A stretch of 64,000 nt of DNA from Oceanitalea stevensii (GCF_014837105.1 NZ_JACSPO010000001.1:935662-999661); one strand, 5' to 3'. Numbered from the stretch's first letter, positions 45,419 through 54,323 are shown. A program made the numbers and translations. The notes: a model not told the origin generated them from the letters alone.

Positions 45419-45534
45419 GGGGCGTTCCTTCGTCTCGAGGCCAGGGAGCCCATCGGGCACCGACTCATGGTGCCAGAGGACCACACCTCCGCCACCCGCC
45501 CGCGGCGTGACGTGGGCGACGTCCCGGGAAACGC

Positions 45535-45566
45535 GGAACGGCCCCGCCTGACGACGGGGCCGTTCC
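45535..45566. terminator. Terminator of rplM-rpsI
   Basis: 12-bp perfect arms (45535-45546 and 45555-45566) around an 8-base loop directly after the rpsI stop, between rpsI and the distant glmM start. Confidence 0.8.
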
Positions 45567-45579
45567 TTCGAGCGCTGGA

Positions 45580-46071
45580 TCAGCGCTTGGAGTACTGCGG
45601 GGCCTTACGGGCCTTCTTGAGGCCGGCCTTCTTGCGCTCGACCGCGCGGGCGTCGCGGGTGAGGAACCCGGCCTTCTTGAGCGCCGGGCGGTTCGACTCC
45701 TCGTCGATCAGGTTGAGGGCGCGCGCCACGCCGAGGCGCAGCGCACCGGCCTGGCCGGAGATGCCGCCGCCGTGGATGCGGGCGACGACGTCGAAGCGGC
45801 CCTCGATGTCGAGCAGCGAGAACGGCGAGCTCACGAGCTGCTGGTGGAGCTTGTTGGGGAAGTAGTCCTCGAGCGAGCGACCGTTGATGGTCCACTGACC
45901 CGACCCGGGGACGAGTCGGACGCGCGCAACCGCTTCCTTGCGGCGGCCGAGCGCCTGCCCGGGGGCGGTGAGGCTCTGACCGGCGCCCGCGGCGGGTGCG
46001 TCGGTCTCGGTGGTGTAGCTGCTGGGGACGTTCTCGTCGTCCAGCTCGATCTCGGGAGTGGTCTCAGCCAC
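45580..46071 (-). CDS. rpsI: Ribosomal protein S9
   Basis: A 163-residue S9. The N-terminal ~35 residues are an acidic, Ala-rich extension common in actinobacteria, after which [15 protein letters not shown] begins the conserved fold; the C-terminus ends RKAPQYSKR, which reaches the P-site tRNA. It follows rplM by 44 bases in the standard L13-S9 operon and is followed by a strong terminator. Confidence 0.97.
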   Translation of the reverse strand: MAETTPEIELDDENVPSSYTTETDAPAAGAGQSLTAPGQALGRRKEAVARVRLVPGSGQWTINGRSLEDYFPNKLHQQLVSSPFSLLDIEGRFDVVARIHGGGISGQAGALRLGVARALNLIDEESNRPALKKAGFLTRDARAVERKKAGLKKARKAPQYSKR

Positions 46072-46115
46072 AGTTCTCCTCGTGTCCTGGTGAGAGGGTG
46101 CCGAGTCCTTGCGGA

Positions 46116-46559
46116 CTACTGGGCAACCTGGGTGATCTCGAAGGCCTGCGGCTGCTGCGCGGCGTGGGGGTGCTCCGGGCCTGCGTAGACCTTGAGCTTC
46201 TTGAGCTGCTCGCGACCGAGGGTCGTCTTGGGAACCATGCCGCGGACGGCCTTCTCGATCGCGCGCTCCGGGAAGCGCTCGAGGAGCTGGGCATAGCTCG
46301 TGGCCTTGAGGCCGCCCGGGTAACCCGAGTGGCGGTAGGCCATCTTGTCGTCGAGCTTGCTGCCGGTGAGGGCGACCTTCTCCGCGTTGATGACGATGAC
46401 GAAGTCACCGTTGTCGACGTGCGGTGCGAAGCTCGGCTTGTGCTTCCCACGGAGCAGGGTGGCGACGTGGGTCGCCAGTCGGCCGAGGACGACGTCGGTA
46501 GCGTCGATGACGTACCAGTTCTTCTCGACGTCGCCGGGCTTCGGTGTGTACGTGCGCAC
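46116..46559 (-). CDS. rplM: Ribosomal protein L13
   Basis: A 147-residue L13, starting [19 protein letters not shown] with conserved [16 protein letters not shown] and GYPGGLK. GTG 46559 gives the normal family length; the frame upstream is Arg-rich shadow. It is the first gene of the L13-S9 operon, with a promoter visible at 46713-46742. Confidence 0.97.
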   Translation of the reverse strand: MRTYTPKPGDVEKNWYVIDATDVVLGRLATHVATLLRGKHKPSFAPHVDNGDFVIVINAEKVALTGSKLDDKMAYRHSGYPGGLKATSYAQLLERFPERAIEKAVRGMVPKTTLGREQLKKLKVYAGPEHPHAAQQPQAFEITQVAQ

Positions 46560-46712
46560 GGGCGTAGCCTTCGTTTCTCTGTCGTCGGGCGGCGTCGTGC
46601 GCGTTGGCGCATGGGCCGTCCATGGTCTGGTGGTGCTCGCTGCGCGCATCCGCGCCGCTGCGCCGGCGAGTGGGAGCACCGGGGAGCGCAAAGGGATGCA
46701 CAACGACATCCA

Positions 46713-46742
46713 AGAGTACCGCCGGCCGCCGCGCTGGGTCAA
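46713..46742 (-). promoter_or_regulatory. Promoter of rplM-rpsI
   Basis: Minus-strand TTGACC (46742-46737), an 18-base spacer and TACTCT (46718-46713) make a good vegetative promoter. Transcription would start near 46706, leaving a leader of about 147 bases before rplM. The wider gap 46560-46783 contains no gene. Confidence 0.65.
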
Positions 46743-46783
46743 ACGGCGGCGGACGGCGATATGAGTGAGACGTGCCACCCGGG

Positions 46784-47248
46784 TCAGCCGGGCGTGCCGC
46801 CCTCACCGGTGAGCCCGATGGGGTCGTCCTCCTCGCGGATGCGCACGGCGGCCTCCTCGGCCGTGGCGGCACCGCCGGCGACGCCGACGTCCTGGGCCAT
46901 CATGTCCTGCTCGCGCTCACCCAGCGGGCCGACGGCCTCCTCGGAGACGGCCTCGATGCGGCCGGCACGGTCCGGCTCACGGTGCGCCTCCGGCTGCTGC
47001 GGCTCCTCCCAGACCTCCGGCTCCTCCTGGTCGAGCCGCTCGGCGATCGTGTCGCCCTCGATCTGCTCCGCCTGGGTGAGGTTCTTGCCCCGGAGCGGGT
47101 CGCGGTCCAGCGGGACGTAGCCCTCGTCCATGACGTCGTCGACGCCTCGCTGCTCGAGGGTGTCCTCCTGGGGCAGCTTGTCCGTGTCGCCCTCACCGGG
47201 GAGGGACGGGTCTGGGCTGGTTGCTGGGGTGTCTCCTGGCTCGGTCAT
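46784..47248 (-). CDS. DUF5709 family acidic protein
   Basis: A 154-residue, very acidic, hydrophilic protein without membrane segments. [10 protein letters not shown]-like text here reads [20 protein letters not shown], then [13 protein letters not shown], the pattern of DUF5709 proteins seen in many actinobacteria near rplM/truA. The function is unknown. ATG 47248 begins the protein. It sits 50 bases downstream of truA on the same strand. Confidence 0.8.
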   Translation of the reverse strand: MTEPGDTPATSPDPSLPGEGDTDKLPQEDTLEQRGVDDVMDEGYVPLDRDPLRGKNLTQAEQIEGDTIAERLDQEEPEVWEEPQQPEAHREPDRAGRIEAVSEEAVGPLGEREQDMMAQDVGVAGGAATAEEAAVRIREEDDPIGLTGEGGTPG

Positions 47249-47298
47249 GCCTCCCAATCTGCCACCGGCCTCCCGGGCCCGCACGGGGAGAGGAACGC

Positions 47299-48189
47299 CT
47301 ACCGGGTGGGGAGGGTGCGGACGTTGCGCGCCTGTGCAGCCCGGGTGGCGAGCTCCTCGTCGGCGGGGTAGCCGACCTCCTCGAGGGTGAGCCCGTGGGC
47401 CGCGACGACGGTGACCCCGGGGTCCCGGCGCCCGGCGGCGAGGACCGCGGCGGGCCAGTCGACGGGCCGGCGTCCCTCCCCCACCGCGAGGCTCGCGCCG
47501 ACGAGCGCCCGCACCATGGAGTGGCAGAAGGCGTCCGCGCGGACCGTCGCGACGACCAGCCCGTCGGCCCGCCGCTCCCAGCGCAGCTCCTCGAGGGTGC
47601 GGATCGTCGTGGCCCCCTCGCGGGGCTTGCAGTACGCGGCGAAGTCGTGCTCCCCGCGCAGCCACTGGGCGGCGACGTCCATGGCCGCGACGTCGAGCGG
47701 GCGCCCGTGCCACAGGACGTCACGGCGCCGCATCGGGTCGCGGGCCGCGGGGGTGTCCGCCACGCGGTAGGCGTAGCGGCGCCACACCGCGGAGAAGCGG
47801 GCGTCGAAGCCGGGCGGCGCGATCCGCACGCGGTGGACGACGACGTCACCCGCCCCGCGGGGGCGGGCGTCCCGGGCGAGGACGCCGGCGAGACGGGAGA
47901 CGAGGGCCTCCTCGGGCGGGCGCTCGCTGCGCCCGGGCGCCGCCCGCCACGCGGCGAGGGGCACGTCGAGGTGGGCGACCTGGCCGCGCGCGTGGACCCC
48001 CGCGTCGGTGCGCCCGGCGACCGTCAGCCGCGCGGGCGCCGCCAGGCGCAGGACCGTGGTCAGTGCCTCCTCCAGGGTCCCCTGGACGGTCCGCAGGCCG
48101 GGCTGGGTGGCCCACCCGGCGAAGTCCGTGCCGTCGTAGCGGAGGTCCAGCCGCAGCCGGACCGTCTCGTCCTCGGGGGCAGCGCTCAC
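47299..48189 (-). CDS. truA: tRNA pseudouridine synthase A
   Basis: Makes pseudouridine at positions 38-40 of tRNA anticodon stems. The 296-residue protein has [14 protein letters not shown], the catalytic Asp in [16 protein letters not shown], and [11 protein letters not shown] with the final [13 protein letters not shown] 48189 is the chosen start. In many actinobacteria truA follows rplQ directly; here about 8.5 kb with the RiPP cluster separates them. Confidence 0.95.
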   Translation of the reverse strand: MSAAPEDETVRLRLDLRYDGTDFAGWATQPGLRTVQGTLEEALTTVLRLAAPARLTVAGRTDAGVHARGQVAHLDVPLAAWRAAPGRSERPPEEALVSRLAGVLARDARPRGAGDVVVHRVRIAPPGFDARFSAVWRRYAYRVADTPAARDPMRRRDVLWHGRPLDVAAMDVAAQWLRGEHDFAAYCKPREGATTIRTLEELRWERRADGLVVATVRADAFCHSMVRALVGASLAVGEGRRPVDWPAAVLAAGRRDPGVTVVAAHGLTLEEVGYPADEELATRAAQARNVRTLPTR

Positions 48190-48216
48190 GCCTTGCAGGC
48201 TAGTACCGTCCCCGGG

Positions 48217-49014
48217 GTGGACCCACTGAGCACCGCACGCCGCGGACCGACCACCCTCGCCGTCGACTGCGGGGGCGGCGGGATCAAGGCCTCGGTGCTC
48301 GACGCGGCCGGCACGATGCATGCCCAGCCGGTCCGGGCGGCCACGCCCTACCCCCTGCCGCCGCAGCGGCTCGTCGACACGATCCGGTCCCTGGCCGACC
48401 AGCTGCCGCCCGCCGAGCGCGCCACCGTGGGGATCCCGGGGATGATCCGGCACGGCGTGGTCGTCACGACCCCGCACTACGTCACGCGCGGCGGCCCCCG
48501 GACCAAGGTGCTGCCCGACCTCGTCGAGGCGTGGGAGAACCTGGACCTCCAGGAGGCGCTGAGCGCCGAGCTCGGCGTGCCCGTGCTCCTCCTCAACGAC
48601 GCCGAGGTCCACGGCGCGGGCGTCGTCGCCGGGGCCGGGCTCGAGCTCGTCGTCACCCTCGGCACGGGCCTGGGCAACGCCCTGTTCGACGGCGGCCGGC
48701 TGGCCCCGCACCTCGAGCTCTCCCGGGCGCAGGCCCGGTGGGGCCTCACCTACGACGAGTACATCGGCGAGCACGAACGGCTGCGCCTGGGGGACGCGAT
48801 GTGGTCGCGGCGGGTGCGGCAGGTCGTCGACTCCCTGCGTCCGGTCGTCCTGTGGGACCGGCTCTACCTCGGCGGCGGCAACTCGCGCCGCATCACCGGC
48901 CCGACCCTCGACCGGCTGGGCGACGACGTCGTCATCGTCCCCAACAGCGCGGGCATCGTCGGCGGGGTGCGGGCCTGGGAGCTGGGCGGGATCACGCCGA
49001 GCGGGCGGTCCTGA
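48217..49014 (+). CDS. ppgK: ROK-family polyphosphate glucokinase-like protein
   Basis: A 265-residue sugar kinase of the ROK fold. [20 protein letters not shown] is the phosphate-1 motif, [14 protein letters not shown] carries the catalytic Asp, and [16 protein letters not shown] is the second phosphate motif; the sequence resembles polyphosphate glucokinases, which phosphorylate glucose with polyphosphate or ATP. GTG 48217 is used; TAGTAC at 48201-48206 may be a leaderless -10. Its 3' end overlaps the convergent hydrolase by 23 bases. Confidence 0.85.
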   Translation: MDPLSTARRGPTTLAVDCGGGGIKASVLDAAGTMHAQPVRAATPYPLPPQRLVDTIRSLADQLPPAERATVGIPGMIRHGVVVTTPHYVTRGGPRTKVLPDLVEAWENLDLQEALSAELGVPVLLLNDAEVHGAGVVAGAGLELVVTLGTGLGNALFDGGRLAPHLELSRAQARWGLTYDEYIGEHERLRLGDAMWSRRVRQVVDSLRPVVLWDRLYLGGGNSRRITGPTLDRLGDDVVIVPNSAGIVGGVRAWELGGITPSGRS

Positions 49015-49729
49015 CCGAGCCGGGTGCGACCTCCTCGACGAGGTCGAGCACGATCCGGCTGAACGCCTCGGGGCGCACGAGGGAGACGAGGTGGGTGGCC
49101 CCCGGCACGATCTCCAGGCGCCCGTCCCGGCAGGCGGCGAGGAAGCGCCGCTCCTGGGTGCGGAAGTGGTCCCAGCGGCCGTTGACGAGCCGCACGGGCG
49201 CGTCGATGGCGCGCAGGTCGGCGATCGGGTCGAGACCGCCGACGGCGGCGAGCGCCGCGTCCATCACCCCGAGCTCCATGCCGCCCTCGTGGAGGTCCGC
49301 GAGCGCCGCGGGCGGCAGCGCCACCCGTGCGAGGGTGTCGTTGAGCCACCGGCCGCCGTCGGGCAGGCGCGCGATGAGCGCGGCGACCCGCCGGTAGGCG
49401 GCCAGTCCGGGACCGCGCGGCCGCGTGGAGCACCCCGCCGCCACCACGCCCACCACCCGCTGCTGGGTCCGCGCCGCCCAGTCCAGGGTGAGGTAGCCGC
49501 CGAGCGAGAGGCCCACGACGACGACGGCGCCCCCGGCCGCGCGGGCCGCCTCCTCGACCGCCGCGCGCGCGCCGTCGACGGTGAAGGGCTCCCCCGCGCG
49601 CTCCCCGTGGCCGGGCAGGTCCGGGGCGAGGGCCGGCACGCCGGCCTCCTCGAGCGCGGCGAGCTGGGGGCGCCACATCGTGCGGGAGGCACGGATGCCG
49701 TGGACGAGGACGACCGAGACGCGGCTCAC
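48992..49729 (-). CDS. Alpha/beta-hydrolase
   Basis: A 245-residue hydrolase of the alpha/beta fold. The oxyanion region is VLVHGIRAS, the nucleophile elbow is GLSLGG with Ser75, and the Asp (GRWDHF) and His (GATHLVS) complete the triad. No lid domain is obvious. Its substrate is unknown. It is transcribed away from the RiPP precursor A1 and is the left boundary of the inserted block. Confidence 0.88.
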   Translation of the reverse strand: MSRVSVVLVHGIRASRTMWRPQLAALEEAGVPALAPDLPGHGERAGEPFTVDGARAAVEEAARAAGGAVVVVGLSLGGYLTLDWAARTQQRVVGVVAAGCSTRPRGPGLAAYRRVAALIARLPDGGRWLNDTLARVALPPAALADLHEGGMELGVMDAALAAVGGLDPIADLRAIDAPVRLVNGRWDHFRTQERRFLAACRDGRLEIVPGATHLVSLVRPEAFSRIVLDLVEEVAPGSVRTARSA

Positions 49730-49904
49730 GGCCCCACCCTGCCACGCGCGGCGGGGGTGACGTTCGGCCGTCGGCGCGAATCACCCAGGGACCCCCCGCC
49801 CCGCCCCGCCCGCCAACCTTCGGGTGCCCGTAGCGTCCCCCTCACACCGGCGCCCGGGCCTCCACCCAGCCGGGCGTCACCCGTCACCCAGGAGAGGAGG
49901 ACGC

Positions 49905-50069
49905 ATGGCCTACACAGCACCTCGGCTCGACGAGGTCGGCACCGTCCACGGGCTCACGCTCGGTCGCCAGACACCGGGTCCGAAGAAGGACAACTCGGTC
50001 TGGTCCGGCTACGCCGGGCCGCCGGACAAGCCACCGGCCGGCCCGCACCCGCCGGTCGGCTCCCGCTGA
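49905..50069 (+). CDS. Lasso-type RiPP precursor peptide 1
   Basis: A 54-residue precursor. Residues 1-19 form a lasso leader: Y3xxP6 (the RRE recognition motif YxxP), EVGTV and Thr18 at the penultimate position of TL. The putative core starts at Gly20 (GRQTPGPKKDN...) and ends PHPPVGSR. Asp29 is the only acidic residue near the start, at core position 10, outside the usual 7-9 ring size. It shares MxYxAPRxxEVGxVxxLTLG, GPKKDN and the C-terminus with precursor 2. A strong GGAGAGGAGG ribosome-binding site precedes ATG 49905. Confidence 0.9.
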   Translation: MAYTAPRLDEVGTVHGLTLGRQTPGPKKDNSVWSGYAGPPDKPPAGPHPPVGSR

Positions 50070-50072
50070 CGG

Positions 50073-50108
50073 ACGGGGGCCTCACCGGGAGACCGGTGAG
50101 GCCCCCGT
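50073..50108. terminator. Bidirectional terminator after precursor 1
   Basis: Perfect 16-bp arms (50073-50088 and 50093-50108) with a GAGA loop. It begins 3 bases after the precursor 1 stop and contains the stop codon of the opposite-strand nucleotidyltransferase (50082-50084). Confidence 0.85.
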
Positions 50109-51221
50109 TCCTGCACTGTCCTCCACCGCCCGGAGGTAGATTTCCAGGGCCTCCTCCCCCGCCGTCACCCTCGCGACGGTGGCACCCTCGCGCGGCGCGA
50201 GCCGGTCGACGACCCCCTGGCCCGCGTTCCGCGCCACCTGGGCGACGGTGCGCAGCGCGCCGGGACGGACCGCGCGGGCCACGAGGCGCGAGGGCGAGGC
50301 GTCGCGGCGCTGCCGCTCCACCGGGACGAGCCGGTCGACGGCGTCGAGGACCACGCGCAGCGGCAGGGACGTCCCCAGCATCCGGTAGACGTCCGCCGGC
50401 ACCGGGGTGCCGAGGGTCGCCGTGGCCCGCCGCAGCGCGAGCGCCAGCTGCGCCTGGGCGCCCCACTCGGTGGCGCGCGCCGCGACCACCCGCCAGCTGC
50501 CGACCTGACGGCTGAGCTGGTCGACGTCGACCATCCAGGCGAGCCGGTTGCCACCCGCGAGGGCGGCGTGCAGCGCGACGTGGACGAGGGCGTCCGCCTC
50601 GTCCAGCGCCCACGCCTGGCCCAGGCCGATGCGCACCCGGCGGCGCCGCGCGAGCAGCGCGTCGGTGTCGATCCGGAAGAGGCGGCGCCGCGAGCCCATG
50701 TTGATCATCGCCCAGTGGAGGTCGACCTGGATGCCCGCGGGGGTGAACCAGTGCATCTCGCCCGGGGTCTGGGGGTTGCGGAGCATGTCCTCGTAGTCGC
50801 CCACCTCCCACCCGGCCGCGAGCAGTGCGCGACTGACCGCTCGCAGGTCCTGCGGTGCGACGAGCAGGTCGAGGTCGCCGTAGGGCCGCACGCCGGGCAC
50901 GGGGTGGGCGAGCTCGGACAGGACCGGCCCCTTGAAGACGACCCAGGGGACGTCGGCGAGCACCTCGGACACGTGGGCCAGGAGCATCCCGGCGCGGATG
51001 TGGAGCGACTTCGCGGCGTCCCGGTCCGCCCGCAGCGCCTCGGCCACCGCCGGGGCCGTCTCCCGCAGACGGACGTGGGCGAGCGGCGAGACCCGGTGGT
51101 GGCGGGCGGCCGCCACCACGGCATCGGCCGGCAGGGAGGCGGCGGCCGTGACGTCGCCGTCGTCGCGGCACACGGCGCGGAGGAGCTCGCCGACCGCCCG
51201 GTCGTGGTTCGTGCGCGTCAT
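50082..51221 (-). CDS. Lasso-cluster nucleotidyltransferase
   Basis: A 379-residue protein of the NTP_transf_5 nucleotidyltransferase fold: the central motif is FKGPVLSELAHP, then GDLDLLV at residues 115-121 carrying the metal-binding Asp pair; the rest is helical and Arg-rich. PadeN-type nucleotidyltransferases are found in kinase-bearing lasso clusters such as paeninodin, where they may add a group onto the phosphorylated peptide; this role is not established. ATG 51221 is used. It is divergent from precursor 2 and convergent with precursor 1, sharing a terminator. Confidence 0.82.
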   Translation of the reverse strand: MTRTNHDRAVGELLRAVCRDDGDVTAAASLPADAVVAAARHHRVSPLAHVRLRETAPAVAEALRADRDAAKSLHIRAGMLLAHVSEVLADVPWVVFKGPVLSELAHPVPGVRPYGDLDLLVAPQDLRAVSRALLAAGWEVGDYEDMLRNPQTPGEMHWFTPAGIQVDLHWAMINMGSRRRLFRIDTDALLARRRRVRIGLGQAWALDEADALVHVALHAALAGGNRLAWMVDVDQLSRQVGSWRVVAARATEWGAQAQLALALRRATATLGTPVPADVYRMLGTSLPLRVVLDAVDRLVPVERQRRDASPSRLVARAVRPGALRTVAQVARNAGQGVVDRLAPREGATVARVTAGEEALEIYLRAVEDSAGTGASPVSR

Positions 51222-51510
51222 GCCGTTCCCGTCCTCGCCCGCCGTCGGTTCCGGCGCTACCGGGAGCGTAGCGACGGCACGGGTGCGGGACGGCGTGATT
51301 GCCGGACGCTCGCCGGGGCGCCCGGGGTGAGCGTCCGGGTGAGCGCGGCGCCCCGGGAGCGTCATCCGGGGGTCATCCACGTTCTCGCGCGACAACCGTC
51401 GTCAAGGACGGGGCCCGTCCCTAGGCTCGGTCCCAGTCGGCGGCACCCCCGTTCGCCGACCACACGGCCCCTCCGGGCGTCATGGCTCATCGCTCACGAA
51501 GGAGAAGGAC
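51222..51510. promoter_or_regulatory. Divergent control region for the cluster
   Basis: A 289-base gap between the nucleotidyltransferase (-) and precursor 2 (+). TAGGCT at 51422-51427 could be a -10 box toward precursor 2, giving a leader of about 75 bases; no clear -35 was found. The region otherwise holds no gene. Both divergent transcription units of the cluster must start here. Confidence 0.4.
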
Positions 51511-51663
51511 ATGAAGTACGACGCACCCCGTATGACCGAGGTCGGCAGCGTCCGCGACCTCACGCTCGGCAAGCTCGCCTCCGGTCCGAAGAAGGACAAC
51601 AACATCTGGTGGGACATCTGGGGCGACCCGGCCGACCCGCACCCGCCCGTCGGCTCCCGCTGA
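51511..51663 (+). CDS. Lasso-type RiPP precursor peptide 2
   Basis: A 50-residue precursor with the same leader as precursor 1 (Y3xxP6, EVGSV, Thr18-Leu19) and a core from Gly20: GKLASGPKKDN, then WWDIWGDPADPHPPVGSR. Trp33 aligns with Trp33 of peptide 1. Asp29 is again at core position 10; further Asp occur at 35, 39 and 42. GAAGGAGAAGGAC precedes ATG 51511. It is directly upstream of the cyclase gene with a hairpin between. Confidence 0.9.
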   Translation: MKYDAPRMTEVGSVRDLTLGKLASGPKKDNNIWWDIWGDPADPHPPVGSR

Positions 51664-51671
51664 GCAGGCCA

Positions 51672-51713
51672 GCTGCGGGTCGGACGGTCCACGTGGACCG
51701 TCCGGCCCGCAGC
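51672..51713. terminator. 42-bp palindrome between precursor 2 and the cyclase gene
   Basis: Arms 51672-51692 and 51693-51713 are complementary with one G-T pair and no loop bases by sequence, so a small loop must open. It starts 9 bases after the precursor stop. It resembles the attenuators between precursor and enzyme genes of other lasso clusters, which keep precursor transcripts in excess. Confidence 0.7.
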
Positions 51714-51745
51714 ACGTCCCCCCGTCCCGAGGAGAGGTCCCCCGC

Positions 51746-52924
51746 GTGAGCGCACCGACGGCGCAGGCCACCTTCACCGGCCTCACCCGGGCCGAGACCC
51801 TCCTGGCACTGCCCGAGGCCACCACCGTGCCGGTGCCCGTCGAGCGCACCGGGCTCGGCGCGCGGGCCACCCTCGAGGCGATCCTGCTCGACGCCCTGTC
51901 CACGCCACCGTGCCGCGTCCTCTTCTCCGGGGGCCGGGACTCCTCCGCCCTCCTCGCCCTCGCTGCCCATGTGGCCCGGCGGCACGGCCTGCCCGCGCCC
52001 GTGCCGGTGACGGTCCGCCACCCGACGGCGCCTGAGGCGGACGAGACCGCCTGGCAGGAGCTCGTCCTCGACCATCTCGGTCTTCCCGACCACCTCGTGC
52101 TCGAGTTCGACGGCGAGCAGCGTCTCCTCGGCGAGGTCGCCACCGCGGCGCTGCACCGGCACGGCCCGGTGTGGCCCGAGGCCGTCCAGCTCCACGGGGC
52201 CGTCTACCGCCACCTCGACCCCGGCGTCGTCATCTCCGGGGAGGGGGGCGACGCCATCCTCGACGGGCAGCGGATGGGCGCGGTGCGCGACGCCCTGGCC
52301 CTCACCCGTCCCCGCCGGCGCCACCTGCGCCAGGGACTCCGGGCGGCCCGTCCGAACATCCTGCGCCGCCGCGACATCCGCGCCCAGGGTGCGTCGATCA
52401 GCCCTCCGTGGCTCCGCCCCGCCGCCGCGGACGAGTACCTCGGCCGCGTGACGACGCTGGCGCAGGAGCCGCTGCGCTGGGACCGCGCGACCCGGGAGGC
52501 CCTGCGCTCCCGCCCCATGGCCGTGGCCATGGCGAACTTCGACGCCGGGATCGCCGAGTACGGCTCCCGGCCGGTCAACCCCTTCGCCGACCTCCGGTTC
52601 GCCGACGCCCTCGCGGCGGAGGCCGGCCCGCTCGGCTGGGGGGACCGCACGGCGGTCTTCCGGCGTCTGTTCCACGACGTCCTGCCGGACCGCGTGCTCA
52701 GCCGCCGCTCCAAGGCCTCCTTCAACTCCACCCGGTGGGGCCCGGAGGAGCGCGCGTTCGCCCGGGCCTGGGACGGCACCGGCCTCGACCCCGACTGGGT
52801 CGACCCCGTCGCGCTGCGGTCCGCGTGGCTGGAGGAGGACCCTCACCCGGCGGCCGACTACCTCCTCCACGTCGCCTGGTGCCAGTCCCGGGGCATCCCG
52901 ACGCCGCTCGAGGACGCGCCGTGA
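51746..52924 (+). CDS. Lasso macrolactam synthetase-like protein without a glutaminase domain
   Basis: A 392-residue protein of the asparagine-synthetase fold. The ATP-pyrophosphatase loop is SGGRDSSALL (residues 61-70) and a second ATP contact SGEGGDAIL is at 164-172. Lasso cyclases adenylate the ring acid and close the amide on the leader-free N-terminus. Most have about 600 residues with an N-terminal glutaminase-like domain; here the first motif is 60 residues in, so that domain is absent. GTG 51746 has GAGGAGAGG upstream. It is 82 bases after precursor 2. Confidence 0.85.
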   Translation: MSAPTAQATFTGLTRAETLLALPEATTVPVPVERTGLGARATLEAILLDALSTPPCRVLFSGGRDSSALLALAAHVARRHGLPAPVPVTVRHPTAPEADETAWQELVLDHLGLPDHLVLEFDGEQRLLGEVATAALHRHGPVWPEAVQLHGAVYRHLDPGVVISGEGGDAILDGQRMGAVRDALALTRPRRRHLRQGLRAARPNILRRRDIRAQGASISPPWLRPAAADEYLGRVTTLAQEPLRWDRATREALRSRPMAVAMANFDAGIAEYGSRPVNPFADLRFADALAAEAGPLGWGDRTAVFRRLFHDVLPDRVLSRRSKASFNSTRWGPEERAFARAWDGTGLDPDWVDPVALRSAWLEEDPHPAADYLLHVAWCQSRGIPTPLEDAP

Positions 52925-53370
52925 GCCGGCCCGTCCGCACGCTGCTGCGCCGCCACCCCCGCACCTGGGTCCGCGCGGTCCGGACGGCGGCCCTCGCGGC
53001 GGCCGTCGAGCTCGGCCTGCGCGTCCTGCCGCTGCCCCGGCTCGCCCGGCTGCTGCGGGTGCGGCTCGTCCTCGACGGCACCGCCGGCCGGCGGACCGAC
53101 CCGCGGCTCATCCGGCTGACCGAGGACGAGCGTGAGCGGCTCGACGTCACGTGGCGGGTGCTGCGGCACCGCCCCTTCAACGGGACCTGCCTGCGCCGCG
53201 CCCTGCTCGGCGCGCACGCGCTGCGGTACCGCGACCACGCGGTCCGCATCGGCGTGCAGAAGGTCGCCGGCGAGGTCAAGGCGCACGCCTGGCTGGAGGT
53301 CGACGGGATCGTCGTCGACCCGGACGGCGTCGAGAGCTTCCGTACCCTCACGACCGGAGTCCCCGCATGA
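52921..53370 (+). CDS. Lasso leader peptidase B2 (transglutaminase-like)
   Basis: A 149-residue cysteine protease domain of the lasso B2 family. Catalytic Cys90 is in GTCLRRALL, His122 in KAHAWLEVDG and Asp133 in VVDPDG, the conserved triad. The N-terminal 50 residues are basic and partly hydrophobic. With the RRE protein it should cut the precursor after Leu19. GTG 52921 overlaps the cyclase stop (GTGA). The His-Asp segment matches transglutaminase-like folds. Confidence 0.9.
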   Translation: MSRPVRTLLRRHPRTWVRAVRTAALAAAVELGLRVLPLPRLARLLRVRLVLDGTAGRRTDPRLIRLTEDERERLDVTWRVLRHRPFNGTCLRRALLGAHALRYRDHAVRIGVQKVAGEVKAHAWLEVDGIVVDPDGVESFRTLTTGVPA

Positions 53371-54323
53371 GCCCCGAACCGCCCCAGCGCCTCTACGGCC
53401 TCACCGTCGCGGCCGGCTTCGCCCTCCACCAGCACCGCCCCGCCCCCGCGGGGTCGCGGGTGGACGTCACGGTCGTCGACGGGGCGCCCATGGAGGAGGA
53501 CCGGCGGACCCCCCCGGGCACCGTCCTCCTCGACTTCGGGACCGACCCCGACCGCTGGTACACGGTGACCCGCGACGACGACGGCTCGGTCCTCCTGCGC
53601 GTCCACGGCGTCTGCGACTTCGCCATCAGCCCCGACCTGTCCGAGGTCACCCTCCACCTCGTCCACGGGGCCGCGCCGGGCATGCGGGCGATCATGACGA
53701 CCGGGACCCTGCTCGCCCTCCAGCTCTACCTGCGCGGCCACGCCGTCCTCCACGCGAGCGCCGTCGAGCGGGACGGGACCGCCGTCGCCTTCCTCGGGCA
53801 CTCCGGGATGGGCAAGAGCACCCTCGCCGCACTCCTGTGCGCGCAGGGTGCCCGCGTCGTGAGCGACGACGTCGTGCCGGTGACGACGGGCGACGTCCCC
53901 CTCGTCCCCCTCGGGGCGACCGAGCTGCGGCTGCGCGCGGGCGCCGAGGCGGTGACGGCGGGACTGAGCGACCTCCGGTCACGGGTCAGCGCCGACGACC
54001 GGACCGTCGTGGGGCTGCCCTCGCCCGGCACCGACGCGGTCCCGCTCGGCGCCGTCGTCATCCCTCGGCCCAACCGGGAGGGGCGGCTCGAGCTGGAGCC
54101 CCTCGACGCGAAGTCGGCACTCTTCGCGCTCATGAGCTTCCCCCGGCTCATGGGCTGGCAGGACCCCACCGTCCTCGCCCAGGTGTTCACCCACGCGTCC
54201 TGGCTCGCCCGCAGCGTGCCCGTCCTCGTGGGGCACGTGCCGTGGGGGCCGCCGTTCCGCGAGGACATCGCGCCGGCGATCTGGGCGGCGGTCGACCGCC
54301 TGTCCCCCGCCTACCGCGCCTGA
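53367..54323 (+). CDS. HPr-kinase-like protein of the RiPP cluster
   Basis: A 318-residue P-loop kinase. LHASAVERDG is followed by Walker A GHSGMGKST (residues 144-152) and VVSDDVVPV, the HprK pattern. In the paeninodin cluster, the homologue phosphorylates the C-terminal Ser of the precursor. Here both precursors end in a Gly-Ser-Arg, so Ser53 (peptide 1) and Ser49 (peptide 2) are candidate sites one residue from the end. ATG 53367 overlaps the B2 stop (ATGA). The 3' end overlaps the exporter by 13 bases, in opposite directions. Confidence 0.85.
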   Translation: MSPEPPQRLYGLTVAAGFALHQHRPAPAGSRVDVTVVDGAPMEEDRRTPPGTVLLDFGTDPDRWYTVTRDDDGSVLLRVHGVCDFAISPDLSEVTLHLVHGAAPGMRAIMTTGTLLALQLYLRGHAVLHASAVERDGTAVAFLGHSGMGKSTLAALLCAQGARVVSDDVVPVTTGDVPLVPLGATELRLRAGAEAVTAGLSDLRSRVSADDRTVVGLPSPGTDAVPLGAVVIPRPNREGRLELEPLDAKSALFALMSFPRLMGWQDPTVLAQVFTHASWLARSVPVLVGHVPWGPPFREDIAPAIWAAVDRLSPAYRA

